Shown: positions 21,341 through 34,194, counted from the stretch's first letter. The stretch: DNA of 64,000 bases from Plectrocnemia conspersa (GCA_009617715.1 VTFK01000455.1:186001-250000), one strand, 5' to 3'. The notes: generated from the letters alone by a model not told the origin. Numbers and translations: made by a program.

Positions 21341-23254
21341 AGATCAAAAATACTTTCAGAATTTTTATTTGCGCAATAATCCGGACATATTAACAGGATA
21401 TTAAAAAATAAAAATAAATAGAAACATTGTATCATACACCCAACAGTCATTGCTTAGTAAAATTATTTAATTTAGTTTTGTAGTAACCTCAGTAAATTAC
21501 ATTAAAAAAATATTATCACATCGCCAATTTTAAAGCTTTCTCAAATAAATTGATGCCGAATATGGTGATTTATTTTATCACAGTGAAGTACGCTGAGCTT
21601 GTCACGGAAAACTGTTTTTTCAGCTTTGTGATGAAATTGAAATATTTTCAATCGAAAAAATAAAGCCATATCAATCTAGCTGGTTTTAAATAAAATAGAA
21701 AATAAATATTATTCTTCTAAGAGGTTTTTTTACTGATAATATTGCTACTTTACAAAAATAATTTAAAAAACGGTTAAAGGACCGTTGAAAATGTTGATGT
21801 AAATAAGCAATTATAATTACTACATTTACAGAAAAACGAAGTCACACCAAGCGGAGCTTTTCTGAAGCATCGCCCGAGACTCCGCAGCCGCTTCTCTCTT
21901 TACATTTTACTTACACACTAATAATTTACAGTAATTACACAAATTGTACATTTAACAATATTGTATTACTAAATAACTTTGCCTTCTACATAAAAATAAA
22001 ATTAACTAATTTTTATTTGAGTTATGTATTATGAAAATAATAAGTAATAAATATATGTATGTAATTAAATTAGTTATTACTATTTATATAACCTTATAGG
22101 GGAGGGGGGCTATTTTTCATTTTAGGAAAATTGTATACAAATCTGCCACCGACGGATAATTTAGAGATGGCAGATGAGATGCTCACAAAGCAATAAAATG
22201 GAATGAAAGGACTCACAACCCTATTATTTACCCAGATACTCTTAGAATTCATGAATGCATAAATGCATGATTCCTGAAGCGTGGCACTAATTGAGCTCCA
22301 AAGCCCAGAAACTTCTCATTTTATTTTTCAAAGAACATATTTATAAAAAAAAATATTCCCTGAACGACGACGAGCGGTGGTACGCACAAGAGTTCATCGA
22401 CCACTAGGATATATGGTAGATGTTTTAAAAATATTGGAAGGAATTAGCTTAAACTCGACAACTGTCTCAATTAAGGCTAATTTTTGCTGAGTCATATTTG
22501 CTTACACTAAGTTAGCTATTATATAGACGTCACGTCACTTCGTTGGTGGAATTAACTTTCTAGCTATACGACTATTACTAGACACTATTAGTAAGCAATT
22601 ACTTATCTTATGCCAATGATCTATTCTGAGATATAATTATGCATACTCAAATGAACCACATTAGCTCATCGAATATGACTTCATATCACTTAAGTTACGA
22701 TCCTTTTATATTTTTATTTTATTAATTCGATTATAATATTTATTATATAAATAAAAAATAATTAATAAAATCATTGTTAAATTATGAAAAATGCATTTTC
22801 AAAATACGCTAACAGCAAAAACATTGATCTTATACTTATATTGAGTTCAAGTACAAAATCATGTTAAATGTCAAACGTTAATTATATTATTCGCGTAACG
22901 TATCAAAAACGAGGAAGATAGAAACAGGCGTATTATACATAAAATATACACGGGTATTATTAAATTATAACACTCGTTCTTAATAAAATTATCACTTCTA
23001 AGGTTAAGTATAATTTTGAATTATTAAGTTATTTTTGTTTACAAAAATGAAAGATAGCCATTTAGTTAAGTAACGGAGAGTAGATGAAATTAAAAAAATA
23101 ATTTGGGGACCGAAAAACATAATATACATTTTATTATGTTAGAAACAACCAATAGTTGATAATTGCCACTTCTTTTAGTTGAATTGGCAATATCTTGTTT
23201 TTATCCCCAAATAATGTCATGTATAGTATTTAAATCAATAATTTAAAAAGCTTA
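21341..23254. other. AT-rich intergenic sequence
   Basis: Small GC-richer patches at 21840-21900 and 22360-22420 have no ORF or repeat partner that I recognise. A GGGGAGGGGGGC run lies at 22100-22111. Nothing else. Confidence 0.45.
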
Positions 23255-23264
23255 CCTGGCAGAG

Positions 23265-23395
23265 AAGTTCATTGAACTGGCTAGATGAAAAATCACGATC
23301 TTTGCAGCTATGGGTTTAGTGGCACATATTCTTCACCGTTCTGACTATAAAAATAAAACATTTATCAAAAAATGTGTATTATGTTTTAAGATTAT
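23265..23395 (+). repeat. Dispersed repeat, copy 3 of 3 (tentative)
   Basis: Shares the GCTATGGGTTTAGTGGCAC core and following A/T-rich block with the copies at 7440 and 17500. Diverged. Confidence 0.3.
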
Positions 23396-25036
23396 CTTTG
23401 CTTTGTCAATCTGTTCCTTAATTTAAGATGAAATAATACATATTACGTACTAAAATGATTATTGAAACAATACATATCATCAGACTATAACGGTAAAACA
23501 ACTACCAAATAATGTCGAGTAAGAGCATAATACACAGCAACTTAATATATACACATTTCTTTAATAATTCCGTTGAAAACAACAAATGCGATAGGAGACG
23601 CAGTGGAAGAAATCCATAAAATATATTTTGGCTTTTAGGGGCAGTTTATTTTATATTTTTATAAACATGTATAAATTACCACATATATAGATAAAAGTAG
23701 ATGCCGCTATCAGGCCTTGGAGTTGAAATGGTAGTTGAGTTTTCGCTGGCGTGTCGGGTTATATTATTGTCGGCTTAGATCTGTTTAATTTTAAGCTTCT
23801 ACTGTCCACGGGAAACATGCTTATTACAATAAATATTTCTTTATAGTATATTTATATTCATTTGTGTTTTTTATGCATTAATAAATACACACTATCCAGG
23901 GATCTCTGGACATATATCGTCAATAGTCACAACAAATAAACACATCTCATTCTCATTGAGAATTCTAAAAAATGAACAAAAAATATATGTGATTTTAACA
24001 GTACAGTATATTATTGCAGATATTTTAATATTAACAATGGAGAGAGAACTGGATGATTGGCAAAGATAACAAATTTCAATAGGGAGATGATTTTTTATAA
24101 TGAACGCGAAAAATCGAAAGATTATAACGGCTCAATTTACTTTGATTAATTACAGAGCGTCGAGCTTTTGCTACTTAATAATTTTCATATTACGAGAGAG
24201 AAAAATACAAGAAACCTCTTTGGATTATTTATTAAAAGTACGCCGACACGCTAATTTTATTGTGTAATTCTGTGTAAAGCCCCCGTACATTTTTAATTTT
24301 ATGCAAAAATTGGGTCGAGTAGTTGAGTTTATAATTCAAATACTTTAAATCTACATCAAAAGTATTGAAGAAAGCATACATATTTTAAAGCATCTGGCAC
24401 GGATCTACCCTTTTCTATGCAGCTTTTGGAAAACATTTAAAAATATTCATACAATTTAATTTTAAGCAAAAAAATTTTCGCGGACGGTGAGAAGAAAGCT
24501 CAACAATGTGGAACCAGTCACAAACCGTGGCTTTCAGAAATAAATAAAATTCGATGGTTAAAGTGAGTCTGAAAACACCGAGATAAAAAAAAATATTAAA
24601 CTAAATTTATTCAAAAATTTCGTAAGCAATAATTTTTTTTAAATAATCATACTCTTTTTACATTTTTTTGTGTATGAAATGTGTGTTTTTTAAAAAAAAA
24701 TTAAAAGACATTAATCAATGACTGCAGTATCTTAAACTTATAGTGATTATCAGGCGTATGTTATAAGTTCAAATGCGAACTAAACCAAAGCATGTTCTTG
24801 AAGCGTTTAAGAATATTGAAATTAACTAGTAGATTCACTGTATTTACAAAAGGACCTGGAGTTGTTGCGATAGTGTTTTACGCCAGCTACCTTTCAAGAT
24901 GACCAAATGTCACAGTTCTATATTTTTCAGATCCCTTTGTCTGATGTAATTTCGTTATAAGTTTGGTGAAAGTGTTTTAACGCCGTAGGAGTGAGAGATG
25001 GAGATTTATGGCCAAAGTTTGCGATCAAGCGTCGAG
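23396..25036. other. AT-rich intergenic sequence
   Basis: Nothing recognised. Confidence 0.45.
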
Positions 25037-25165
25037 AATGCTCGTTTTCATTATGCGGAGCGCGCTACTTAAATAATTTATCGGCGATGAGAGTATTTAC
25101 AATACAAAATAAAGTTCGTAGTGTCTTTGAAAATGGCTCCATTGCTTGAAATTCTGACGAATAGA
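25037..25165 (+). repeat. Dispersed repeat shared with 46088-46230
   Basis: TTTCATTATGCGGAGCGCG followed by a (T)TTATCGGCGATGAG-like block, then AAGTTCGTAGTGTC and AATGGCTCCATTG. The same order with scattered changes is seen at 46112-46220 (TTTCATTATACGAAGCGCG ... AGTTCATAACGTC ... ATGGCTCTATTG). Same orientation. Class unknown; in the second copy a TATA-rich TTATATAATATATAAACC lies about 65 bp upstream, which would suit an LTR. Confidence 0.6.
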
Positions 25166-25190
25166 TTTACTCATCATTGGTAAAGAGGAT

Positions 25191-26265
25191 TTAGAGAAAC
25201 TTTCCAGATATCTCATAAATGGAGAGTTTGGATCGTATCTTTATTTTTATATTTGGAGTATGTTTGTGAACTGGTTTATAACTGGAGACGCAGGTTAACC
25301 ACTGAAAAAGATCGGAAAACTTCCTTCCGTCGCTTTGCCAAACTATCGTTCCACCGCGGTGTTGCTGTTTGATGTCCGCAACGTATCGGTCCCACATATA
25401 CAATAAAATAATTTCGGTGACAAAATTCCATATCAAGGTTAAAAGTCATGTGAAAAAAATATTGAAAAAATGATAGACAACCGACATTTCGTTACCCTTT
25501 ACGCATTTTTCATATGTGTCAATGCGCCAGGAATATGAATGAAACAAGTTAAGCACGTCAAGATATCTGATCCCCGCAAAAGCCCAAAGGAGCAACCACC
25601 ACAAAAGGAGTAGGACACTTACGTAATACACACAACACAAGGCAATATATCTCCAGGTATGTATACGAAAGCGTGTAATACCTGATTCGGACGAATTGAA
25701 TTTTTGCCCCGACACACACAGTTTGGCGGCCTCAGCGCAAACATGTATGCCAGTGTACACAAGCACCGTACATAGGTATGTACACACGAAGTATGTATGT
25801 ACATGGACCGGTGTTTGATAAATGGCCCTTTTACGTCACGGCCATTTTGCCGCCCTTACCCGGTCACGAGTCCGCCCCTGGTCCGATTGCAAATATAATA
25901 TCTTCATACACGAACGAGCTGTTGAAAACAATTGAATATTTTGCGGTCCATTGTGCCGATGCCTTATCTCTCTTTCTCTCTCTCGCTCTCTCGACACTCT
26001 TATGATCGTTAAATGGGAATATAATTACGGGTCTAATCATTACGTAAATGCGTATAGTGTACAGGGGCACTATAACGATGCTGATAGTGTTCGAGCGAAA
26101 TTCGCAACAAACGACCGCCGTAAAAATGGACCGAAACTTTGCAAAGTGGTATATGTAAGAGATAAGGCGATAAGCATACATTTTCCGGTTGTTGTGTGAA
26201 ACGATAGATAAATATTTTTATGTAAGTTCCAATCCACGTGATGTCGGATATCCTTCAAGAGATAA
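25191..26265. other. GC-richer island (about 1 kb), candidate conserved non-coding element
   Basis: Several overlapping open frames (minus 25191-25436, 25446-25787 and 25864-26181; plus 25778-26005 and 25951-26199) in different phases with no recognisable domain. The 113-codon minus frame has a hydrophobic segment rich in Tyr, Val and Leu, but this is not a known family. A (TC)n tract lies at 25966-25993 and GTATGTATGTACATGGACC at about 25793. The pattern of competing frames suggests composition rather than genes. Confidence 0.3.
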
Positions 26266-26394
26266 TTAATTTGATTTTTTGAGAGAAAAAAGCCAATGTA
26301 ATTAAATGAAATATGAAGTTTTTATGTAAGGGATTTTAAAACTAAAAACTTCAATAAAAAAATACAACTCAAGTGAAGAGTATAAAGTCTTAAA

Positions 26395-27800
26395 TTAAAA
26401 ATGGAAAAAAATACACAGCAATGCAGAAGTATGGCAGTCAAAACATTAAGAATAGAAAAAAAATATTATAAAAAATCGATAGATGAAAACAATAAAAAAA
26501 AATTAATTCTACTCAGAGAAACGACATAATAAATATGGATATTAATGGAAATATATATGAAGATCAAAAATATAATAGCATAAAAATTAATAAATACTAC
26601 ATTAAGAGTATAAAAAAATTGTGAATTTAATACCGCAGCTTAATAACTTAGTGCAATAGAGTAAAATTCAGTGAATTTAAATCAGTATCTTTAAAAGAAA
26701 TTCACAACATAATTTGTAAATTAAAAAAAGGAACCAATACTGATAAATTATATGTAAATATAATTAAAGACACTTAGTACGTACCCCTTCGAAGAATAAT
26801 TCCTAACTGAATTTTATTGTTTTAAAAAGAATTTTTGATATTATCGGTTTTTCTATCTAACCTTGTCTTACATTTGTCACTATTGTGAGCAATGGTTTTT
26901 GTTTCAATATAGAAAGTACGTCAGCTAAATTATTGTAAGTACCTGAAGTTGCACGTGTATGAAATTTTCAGTTTTTAAAAGCTATTTTTTTATATCAGTA
27001 TCTTAATAAGAAATTCACAACATAATTTGTAAATTAAAAAATGGAACAAGTATTGATGAATTAGATGTAAATATAATATAAGAAACTTGAAAATTAATAG
27101 TTTTTAAATTACATTAATAAGTCAATAAAGCACTCTTAAAAGGAGAAATACCTGATAATTTGAAGATTGTTACTATGTTACATATATCTAAAATAAAAAT
27201 AGTAAAAAGGTTATGGAAATGAGACTAATTAACATGTTGTCTTATATAGAAAAGGCGATGGAAGAAGTAGTAATCAAGCCATTAAAAGATTATATTATTT
27301 CTCATTTGTGAACAACAATCGGTTTTCAGAGAAAAGCATTCCACTGAAACAATATGGTTGTTAGCCAAGGATAGAAACAAAATCATTGGAGCAGTTTTCT
27401 TGGATTTCAAGAGAGCTTTCAAAACAAAAGACAAGATAATAATGTTGAAGAAATTAGAGAATATCGGTATAAGTGAAAAAATATCGGTAAATTTGAAAAG
27501 ATGGTTTAATAATTATTTAAAAAAATAAAGCAAAAAGTTGAAATAAATTATGCTTATTCTAAAGAGAAAATATTATCTCACGGTGTACCACAGGGGTCTA
27601 AATTGGGACCATTGCTGTTTATCTTATATATCAATGATACAATTAGTAATATTATAAAATATTTAGGAGTAATTGTAGATAAAAAATTTCATTTTAAGAA
27701 ACATTGTAGTTAGATATATATATTATCCAAAATTAAAAATATGTTAAGTATTAACAAAAAAATAATCTACAATAGTATTATATTGCCCCACTTTCATCTG
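26395..27800 (+). pseudogene. Decayed non-LTR retrotransposon (second family), RT region
   Basis: Fragments of a LINE ORF2 in plus orientation over 1.4 kb. A linker block reads KIEKKYYKKSIDENNKKKL (about 26450-26510), then SLKEIHNIICKLKKGT (26690-26740), and GEIPDNLKIVTMLHISK (about 27140-27195), as in RT region 0-1. From 27316 the frame reads QSVFREKHSTET then GAVFLDFKRAFKTKDKI, the first catalytic Asp region (FLDF.RAF). GVPQGSKLGPLLFILYINDT follows at 27580-27640. The segment with the (Y/F)ADD box is deleted, and the sequence jumps to YLGVIVDKKFHFKKH (27660-27710) and NSIILPHF (27771-27794). At least six stops or frameshifts. Much more AT-rich than the jockey relic. Possibly of the CR1/Daphne group, but the clade is not certain. 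Confidence 0.85.
26681..27090 (+). repeat. 97-bp direct duplication inside the LINE relic
   Basis: 26681-26777 (ATCAGTATCTTTAAAAGAAA... to GACACTTAG) is repeated with about a dozen changes at 26994-27090. The 216 bp between them (26778-26993) show no RT similarity. Either two element copies are joined or a local duplication plus insertion occurred. Confidence 0.8.
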
Positions 27801-28500
27801 CAACAATATTAGATATGTTTAATAAATTAGATATAAATTAGACTAAACTTTCTGAACTGAGCCTTAAAAAGTCTTTGAATGGTTTTGACTTATGGCTTTC
27901 TGATACGTTTTCACAGTCACGATTTCACGAGACGATGCACAAATAATCTGAAACCCTTCTTAAGAAGACTGCCTTTAACGATTTGCTTTTCTCTTCTAAG
28001 AATGAAGCAATATTATTGAGCATTTATTAAAACTTATAATGGGTAAAGTATTAATAAATTATATTATTTACGTACAAGTTTCGAGTATTATTGATTAGCT
28101 AAATTGATTCGTAGAATCAATTATAATTAGATTAATAATCACTATAAAAATAATTAAAATTGAAGACCTTATTTGAAGAACGACAATTGTCATTAAAATC
28201 ATTTTTTACAGGAGAGAATAAAAATTAATATTTTTCTTTGATAACAAGGATATACAAAAAAGATAAAAACTAAAAATCATCTTGAACATAAGTCGTTTTA
28301 CCGGATTTTTTTTACATTAACAGTTTTTCCGATAAAACTTTATTTTCCTAATATATTTATTTTTAATTTGCTTATATTTACAGCTTAAGCTTAACATTAC
28401 TAAATATATATGTACACGCATACATTATTAATATTAAAAAAAACATGTAAAATTTAAAATATTAAAATTAGCAGAAAATAATACAATAACAATTTTATAA
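27801..28500. other. AT-rich intergenic sequence
   Basis: Nothing recognised, though the first 100 bases may still be LINE tail. Confidence 0.4.
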
Positions 28501-28510
28501 ATGTAGATTA

Positions 28511-28810
28511 TTAATCTTCATCATTTGAGACACCTTTACTATCAATTTTAATGTATTCCACTGTATTATTGTCTGTTGGTAAATTTTCATAAAAAATGAA
28601 TTGGCAGGATCTTGAAGGTATTTTGTTAAGCTTAATAAATCAGAGTTTTTGAGCTTTCAAATGAATTGGTCCATCATATGCTCGCGAAAAGTTTATAGTA
28701 GTGGGAAGGTCAACATTTTTAGTAATTTTAAATCGATCTAAAAGCTCAGAAAATTCGTCCTGCTGCTTCTATAAAATCGTATTGCTGCTGCTTTGACGAT
28801 ATACTACTAA
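28511..28810 (-). pseudogene. Unidentified protein fragment with one in-frame stop
   Basis: On the minus strand an 86-codon frame runs from about 28768 to the TAA at 28511-28513 with a single TGA at 28640-28642. Upstream, in the same frame, are a TAG (28769-28771) and then SSSNTIL. The encoded fragment has protein-like composition (DEFSELLDRFKITKNVD, then SRAYDGPIHLKAQKL, then NKIPSRSCQFIFYENLP, ending in an acidic GVSNDED tail). The compositional quality and C-terminal acidic tail look like the end of a real protein. I do not recognise the family. It could be the last exon of a gene, a processed pseudogene or the tail of a transposon protein. Confidence 0.45.
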
Positions 28811-28854
28811 GATTAAGAAATAGACCATACAAATTGGAACCTGGGTTGTTAATT

Positions 28855-29035
28855 TATTTAATTAAGACCATTGAGACCTAACCGGTTACTCCAATGCATC
28901 ATAATACATTGTATTACACACAAAAGGGATATAAAAAACAATACATAGTAGAAAAAAAAAACATAAAATATTAAAATTAAATGATACAAACTGGACCAGC
29001 TCCTTGTAGCTGACTTTAAATAGATTTAGTGTATG
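28855..29035 (-). mobile_element. 5'-truncated jockey copy (3' end only)
   Basis: Reverse-strand 3' terminus of the same family as 19925-20240: the block TTAATTAAGACCATTGAGAC, a CCTAACCGGTTACTCCAATG block and the A/T-rich 3' UTR align with 19950-20130. Upstream the minus strand encodes the last ORF2 residues (LFKVSYKELVQFV, compare LFNVNYEEMVRFV in the longer copy). Typical very short 5'-truncated LINE insertion. Confidence 0.75.
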
Positions 29036-31037
29036 TTTTGCTATTAATAGCTTTAGCTTATGAACACAGTATCTTCATTAAAACATTTTTAAAATATATA
29101 TACATATATAAAATATATCGAGACAGACAATCCAAAAGTCTTTTTATTGAAAAAATTATGTACACGAATACTCAGTTGGGAACTACTGCTTTACACAGAA
29201 AGCTTAGGGCGAAATTTTAATGAAGATAAACGCAGGAAGAAATGATCAATCTTCCACTCTTATTTGAAACAATGGTGTACGTTTATAATGAAAAAATGTG
29301 CTTTTATAACTTGTGTGAGAAAATAAGCATACAGTATTACAGTAACGATATAAAAGCATTAATTAAATAATAAAAATTTATTCAGTTTATTCAGTTTAAT
29401 TATATATAAATTAAAATTTATCTTAAATGTCGCTTTAAAATATTGAAGCAAAATGAAATATGACGGCTTAATATAAGTCTATAGGATTATTCAGACATAC
29501 GCTTTGCTTTAATAATAATGGACTGCGCTTTTTCAGCCACATTGTACAGCAGCTTATATATTATATGATGCATTTAACAATCAACTTGTACTTTTCATAT
29601 GCACATTAAAATAGAGGTATTAGGTTTTTTTTTCGGAATACAAACATATGTATGTATCTTATGTAATCATGATAGCTTCTAAAAACTCGAAACTACTTCA
29701 TGGAAACCCAAGTTTGATTATATCTGCTAGCTTGTATATAGGCACATATGTTAACGTATTACTCTTTGAGCTTTTCCTTTTTATCTGATCTGTAAAGGGT
29801 CTATTTGTATACCGCAGCTTACAGAAAAGTTTGTTGTAGTAAAAAAAAGGAAACACATAAAATGTATCTCATCATCGTCACTTTATAGACATAGTTAAAT
29901 AGATTTAGACAAATATTAAATATAACAAATATTGTGGTTAAGAATAATTGCATTTGATCCATCAGCAGACATACAATTAACACTGTGTAAGCACAAACGA
30001 GTGGAAAATTAACTTGAAATAACTAGTTATCATTAACTAATCCAATACTCCAACAACACCAGTTTAGCTTCACCTAAACTATAATAATATTTAAACGCGA
30101 AAACCAATATATTCAATAGTAAATGAAATTTCGTATTACAAATATCTAAATGATGTTCCATTTAATAATATTCAAAGCAATTTTAGATATACAAAATAAA
30201 ACTATAAAAGTACTAGTATAAATATTTAATATAAATATTTTTTCCTAAAGGAAAAAGTAGAATGAAATAACAATGATATTCGCTGTGACAGTTGGAATAA
30301 TATTAATTTTAAGATTATTTGTGTTGTTAAAATATATGGAAGGATTTGGCGGACATTTTAATGCACTGGCATATTTCCAATTTCAAACAATTTTCATTAG
30401 ACAATTATGGCAATCCTACTGAGTAGCGTTTAAATTCAGCGGTTCTCGTGCTGTAAATTGGATATAATCTTTAAATTAACCCAAATTTATAATGATATTT
30501 AATTTTATTAGTTAATAAATAATATCCCGATACAAAATCTTTTCCTTGATCCATTGTACTTACTAAGTAACCATTTTTTTCAGTAGAGTTTAATAATGAG
30601 ACACGCTATACCAATATTATTTATTTGAACTCTCCCGCATTCGACACTGCCGACCAACATTAACACCCGCTTTTTTTATTTAAATATTGGTATACAAATA
30701 CTAATTGTACTATGGCGACCACACATAAAAGCCTACGTTTGAAAGGTTAATTTTCTCAAAACTTGCGTTAATATACTGTGACCAAAATGATCATTCATCA
30801 ACAAGAATGGGATCACACACAAAGCTCTCGTTACGACCAGAGAAACACATAAATAATAAGAGTTTTGTTCTTACTGTAAATATTCTCCGTCATTGAGAGA
30901 ATATTTCTTTGTTACGAAACGGTCACGGATATAATAAATCACCGGATTTTTAAGGTTCCCGTTGCAATGCAATACGACCTTGAAAAACGCCCATGACACA
31001 AATGTCGCTTTCTAAAGGCGAGTACCTATTTCGCCGT
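29036..31037. other. AT-rich intergenic sequence
   Basis: A 63-codon plus-strand frame at 29029-29220 has no similarity. 30640-31030 is a little less AT-rich. Nothing recognised. Confidence 0.45.
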
Positions 31038-31305
31038 TTCGAAATGCGACTACAGCGATTGGCTGCATAATTGTAATTGTTTAGCAAGCTTTGCAGCCCT
31101 GGATACTTAAACCTGGACTCCTATGACGAGAAGGCAGTCGCCAAAAGACACTCGAAAAGACAATATTCGATCACCGTGGACAACATACGATCACCAAATT
31201 CTCCACCACCACTCAGAGAATATACTGTCACTGCCACACTAATCAGAACTCTGAGAATCGTCCACTGACATCATCTCTCCGTCAGTTTCTCTATCACCGC
31301 TCGGA
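31038..31305 (+). mobile_element. LTR fragment, family shared with 59434-59740 and 49060-49380
   Basis: AGCGATTGGCT (31054), GCATAATTGTAATTG and TTTGCAGCCCTGGATACTTA (31090-31109) match the minus strand at 59680-59750 almost base for base, except for a 10-bp deletion after GATTGGCT. The match continues through AAGGCAG and weakly to CGCTCGGAG (about 31298). The 3' part with the AATAAA and ACCCCTA end is missing. The 63-codon ORF here (31077-31268) is just LTR sequence. Confidence 0.7.
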
Positions 31306-32040
31306 GTAATATATGTAAACTAGCTGTATTCGCACACACGCTAGCTTACCAAAAACAGGCGTCAGTAAGAGAGATTTTTGCAACACTATATGTTTAATAG
31401 TTGGTTGTTAATGACAGGACTTTACGCGAATAGTACTTATTTTGAAACTTTGCCCCTTTTTGTTGGAAAAGTTTTTTCAAGCAAAATTTTTAAAATTCTC
31501 TAAAAACTATAACTTTAAATTGCCAACGTTCGCCAAAATGTAGTACACTTTTTATCTGTATAGAGAAGCTAATACAAATTTTTACAATTTGAATCGATAA
31601 AATCAATTGCGTAGTTTATTCTCAAGCGCGCCCAAAACCGGGATGTTTCTTAGCTCTCAAATTTGCTTACACGTGACTACTCTTCTGTCATCTGTCAAGC
31701 GATCAAGCAATTAAATAAACAGTGAAATATGTTATAATCACAGCATTTTTTAATGCAAGTGTTAATTGAAGATGATTCAAAATGATGTAGTATTAGAATT
31801 ATAAACAATATAATCAAAACTATAAATTATGAGTGTGCCAATAAGTGTTTGGTTATATGAATAATATATCACGGTTAGTTTATCAAAATTACTATTGACT
31901 TTCTAGGATCAAATATTAAAAGACAAACAACAGTGATTTGCCAATTAAAGGTATACATACCAAAGTAAATTAAACATATTACAATGGTAGTAATAATGAA
32001 AAATCTCATATAAGTGTAAACAAAAAGTTACATTTTACCC
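31306..32040. other. AT-rich intergenic sequence
   Basis: Nothing recognised. Confidence 0.45.
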
Positions 32041-32049
32041 ACTATATAA

Positions 32050-32620
32050 TATCGTTTACAGTTATTTTCAGAAGCAATGATAGATCTAATAACATTTACG
32101 TATGGCAAACAATCAAAATATGACATATTGCGACAATTTTGAAGAAGATGAAGAGATGCTAATCTACGTGTTTAATCCTCTACAGTAACTTCCGTCAATT
32201 TTGTTCTTCGGCTGTCGCTTAAATTCAATTTATGGATTATATTAGAAGTAATAATGTGTTCATTGCTTAACTCTTGATAAGGTCTTACTGTGTTTAATTA
32301 TTTTCAGAAGCAATGATGGAACAATTTGATGACCTATATGGCTACAACGTAGAATTAGTATATAAACAAAGAGTGAATCTTCTCATGTTGAAGTCACTGT
32401 CAGCAAGTATTATCTTTTTATAAAGAACATACTGCATAACTTGAATATCTTGAATTTGGCTATTCCGAAAGAAGAATGATGGCACAGAACAAAAATTGAT
32501 TAAAAACCATGACGTATACATATTTTGCCACATCGGAATTAAAAATAAACCACTCTTAGATATTTTGGCTATCGATTGTTCCAGGTGAAAAATCACATAT
32601 TTATAATAATTGTAAAATGT
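32050..32620 (+). pseudogene. Probable PIF/Harbinger-like transposase relic (N-terminal region)
   Basis: Two intron-acceptor-like copies of TTATTTTCAGAAGCAATGAT occur at about 32061 and 32300. After the first, a short frame reads MANNQNMTYCDNFEEDEEM to a TAA at about 32188. After the second, MMEQFDDLYGYNVELVYKQR is followed by shifted frames with SKYYLFIKNILHNLNIL and then TTLRYFGYRLFQV (about 32550-32590). The last matches the TTLRYFATG.FQ motif of insect PIF/Harbinger transposases, and DDLY..N.E...K.R fits the N-terminus that I recall. The catalytic DDE core is not visible. Minus-strand ORFs here (84 and 69 codons) are probably shadows. Assignment is moderate. Confidence 0.45.
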
Positions 32621-34194
32621 TGTCTATTAGATAACATCCAAGAAACTACACATATGTATATCGGAACAGAACAATCTAGATGAATTATTTTTGCTGCAAT
32701 AATGTTTTAATTTATTTTGCTGTAACCAAACACCTATAGCTAAATTACCGACTGCATCACAATCATTGTCACGCAATCGTCGTGAAATATAGTATCCCCA
32801 AATATCAATAGATAAAAAAATACGTTTTATAAGCATTTATACGGTTTGATCGACATTAACCTCAATCTTCATACGTACAAAGTATACATTACATGCTCAC
32901 GTTTAAAATGTACCTGGTCCAGTCAAATCTAACGTATATGTGCATTAAACCGGAAGCAATGAAAATGTGTATGTATTATAAAAGGAAAAACTCACTTTTC
33001 GACCTCGGAGCCCGTCGACGGGGAATTCAAAATTTGAAGATTTCATTACGAAGATTGTTTATCTAGTTTAATCAATGTATTATTATAATCCTTACACACA
33101 TTATATATATTTCATTTTTATAGTTATAACATACCTAGTTAATTTGCAATCCGAATATTTATATTTAGTCAAATCGACCAACGCACATGACGATTAATGT
33201 CGGGTAGCAAAATAACAATTATATAAAACTGTTGCCACGTTACTGTCGGCCATCTTGTTTTACATTTGAATGCTTATTTTTCATTGGTCGACAACAAAAG
33301 AATACAATAGCGGAGGCTCGAAAATCATCGTGCCAACTCTATTTTTACTTTTATTAATTATATTTAAATTTATTTCCTTTGTTTACGTGTATTTATTATA
33401 CACCGTTCATACAAAAATAGCAGTTTGAAATATGGTCGTACAATTTGTAACACGTTGTCGTCGGGTTGCTGCATTATTTTCAAGTCATAGAAGAGATTGT
33501 GTTGAACTCTTGCACTCAGATGACTGCTTGACTGCATCAGATTAGACGATCGAAGTGAAAGCGGCTTTTTTATCGGTGTTTAAAGGTTCGTTTCTATCTC
33601 TGATTGAAGTAGAATTTAAGGTTAATTCGTCCGAGACGAAAGTGAAGTAATAGTCCAAGTAGAAGTTCGGAAATTTGGTTCTGAATGGAATTTCTAGTGA
33701 CAGAGTTCTGACTTATATACCATCGAGGAAGAATCCAACCTTCCTACTATTTCTTAATATCATTAGACTTTCTGATCCATTGGATTATATCGATTTTGAT
33801 GGAAATTTTATAAATCAATAGAACAATACATACATAGGACTGACCGTTTTTGTTGGGGGCTAAATCTTCTCATTGAAAGATAAAATATCTGTGATTCTAA
33901 ATATGAGAGACACAAATCCATTAGTTTTATACGCCTTTTAATATATCTTGCATATCGTTCGAATCGTTAAGAATCGTTCACACAAGTAAGTTATTAAAAA
34001 AATTATATATGGTTATGCAGTTTTTAACATTTACCACATAAGAATCAGTTAGTTTTTTCTGGATTTCTTTTATTTATCAATGTAAGCTCAATGGGTTAAA
34101 TCTGTACCAACTAGGTAAGTCATTCAAACATAATGAATACCTATAAGTAAGTAATAACCACTAGAAGTCCGGGAATTGGTGTTCTATATAATTA
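32621..34194. other. AT-rich intergenic sequence
   Basis: May include the rest of the Harbinger-like relic up to about 32840, but no motif was recognised. Otherwise nothing. Confidence 0.4.

Noticed and set aside
25966..25993. (TC)n tract as a promoter initiator or GAGA-factor site
   Set aside because: A simple microsatellite. No other promoter evidence.
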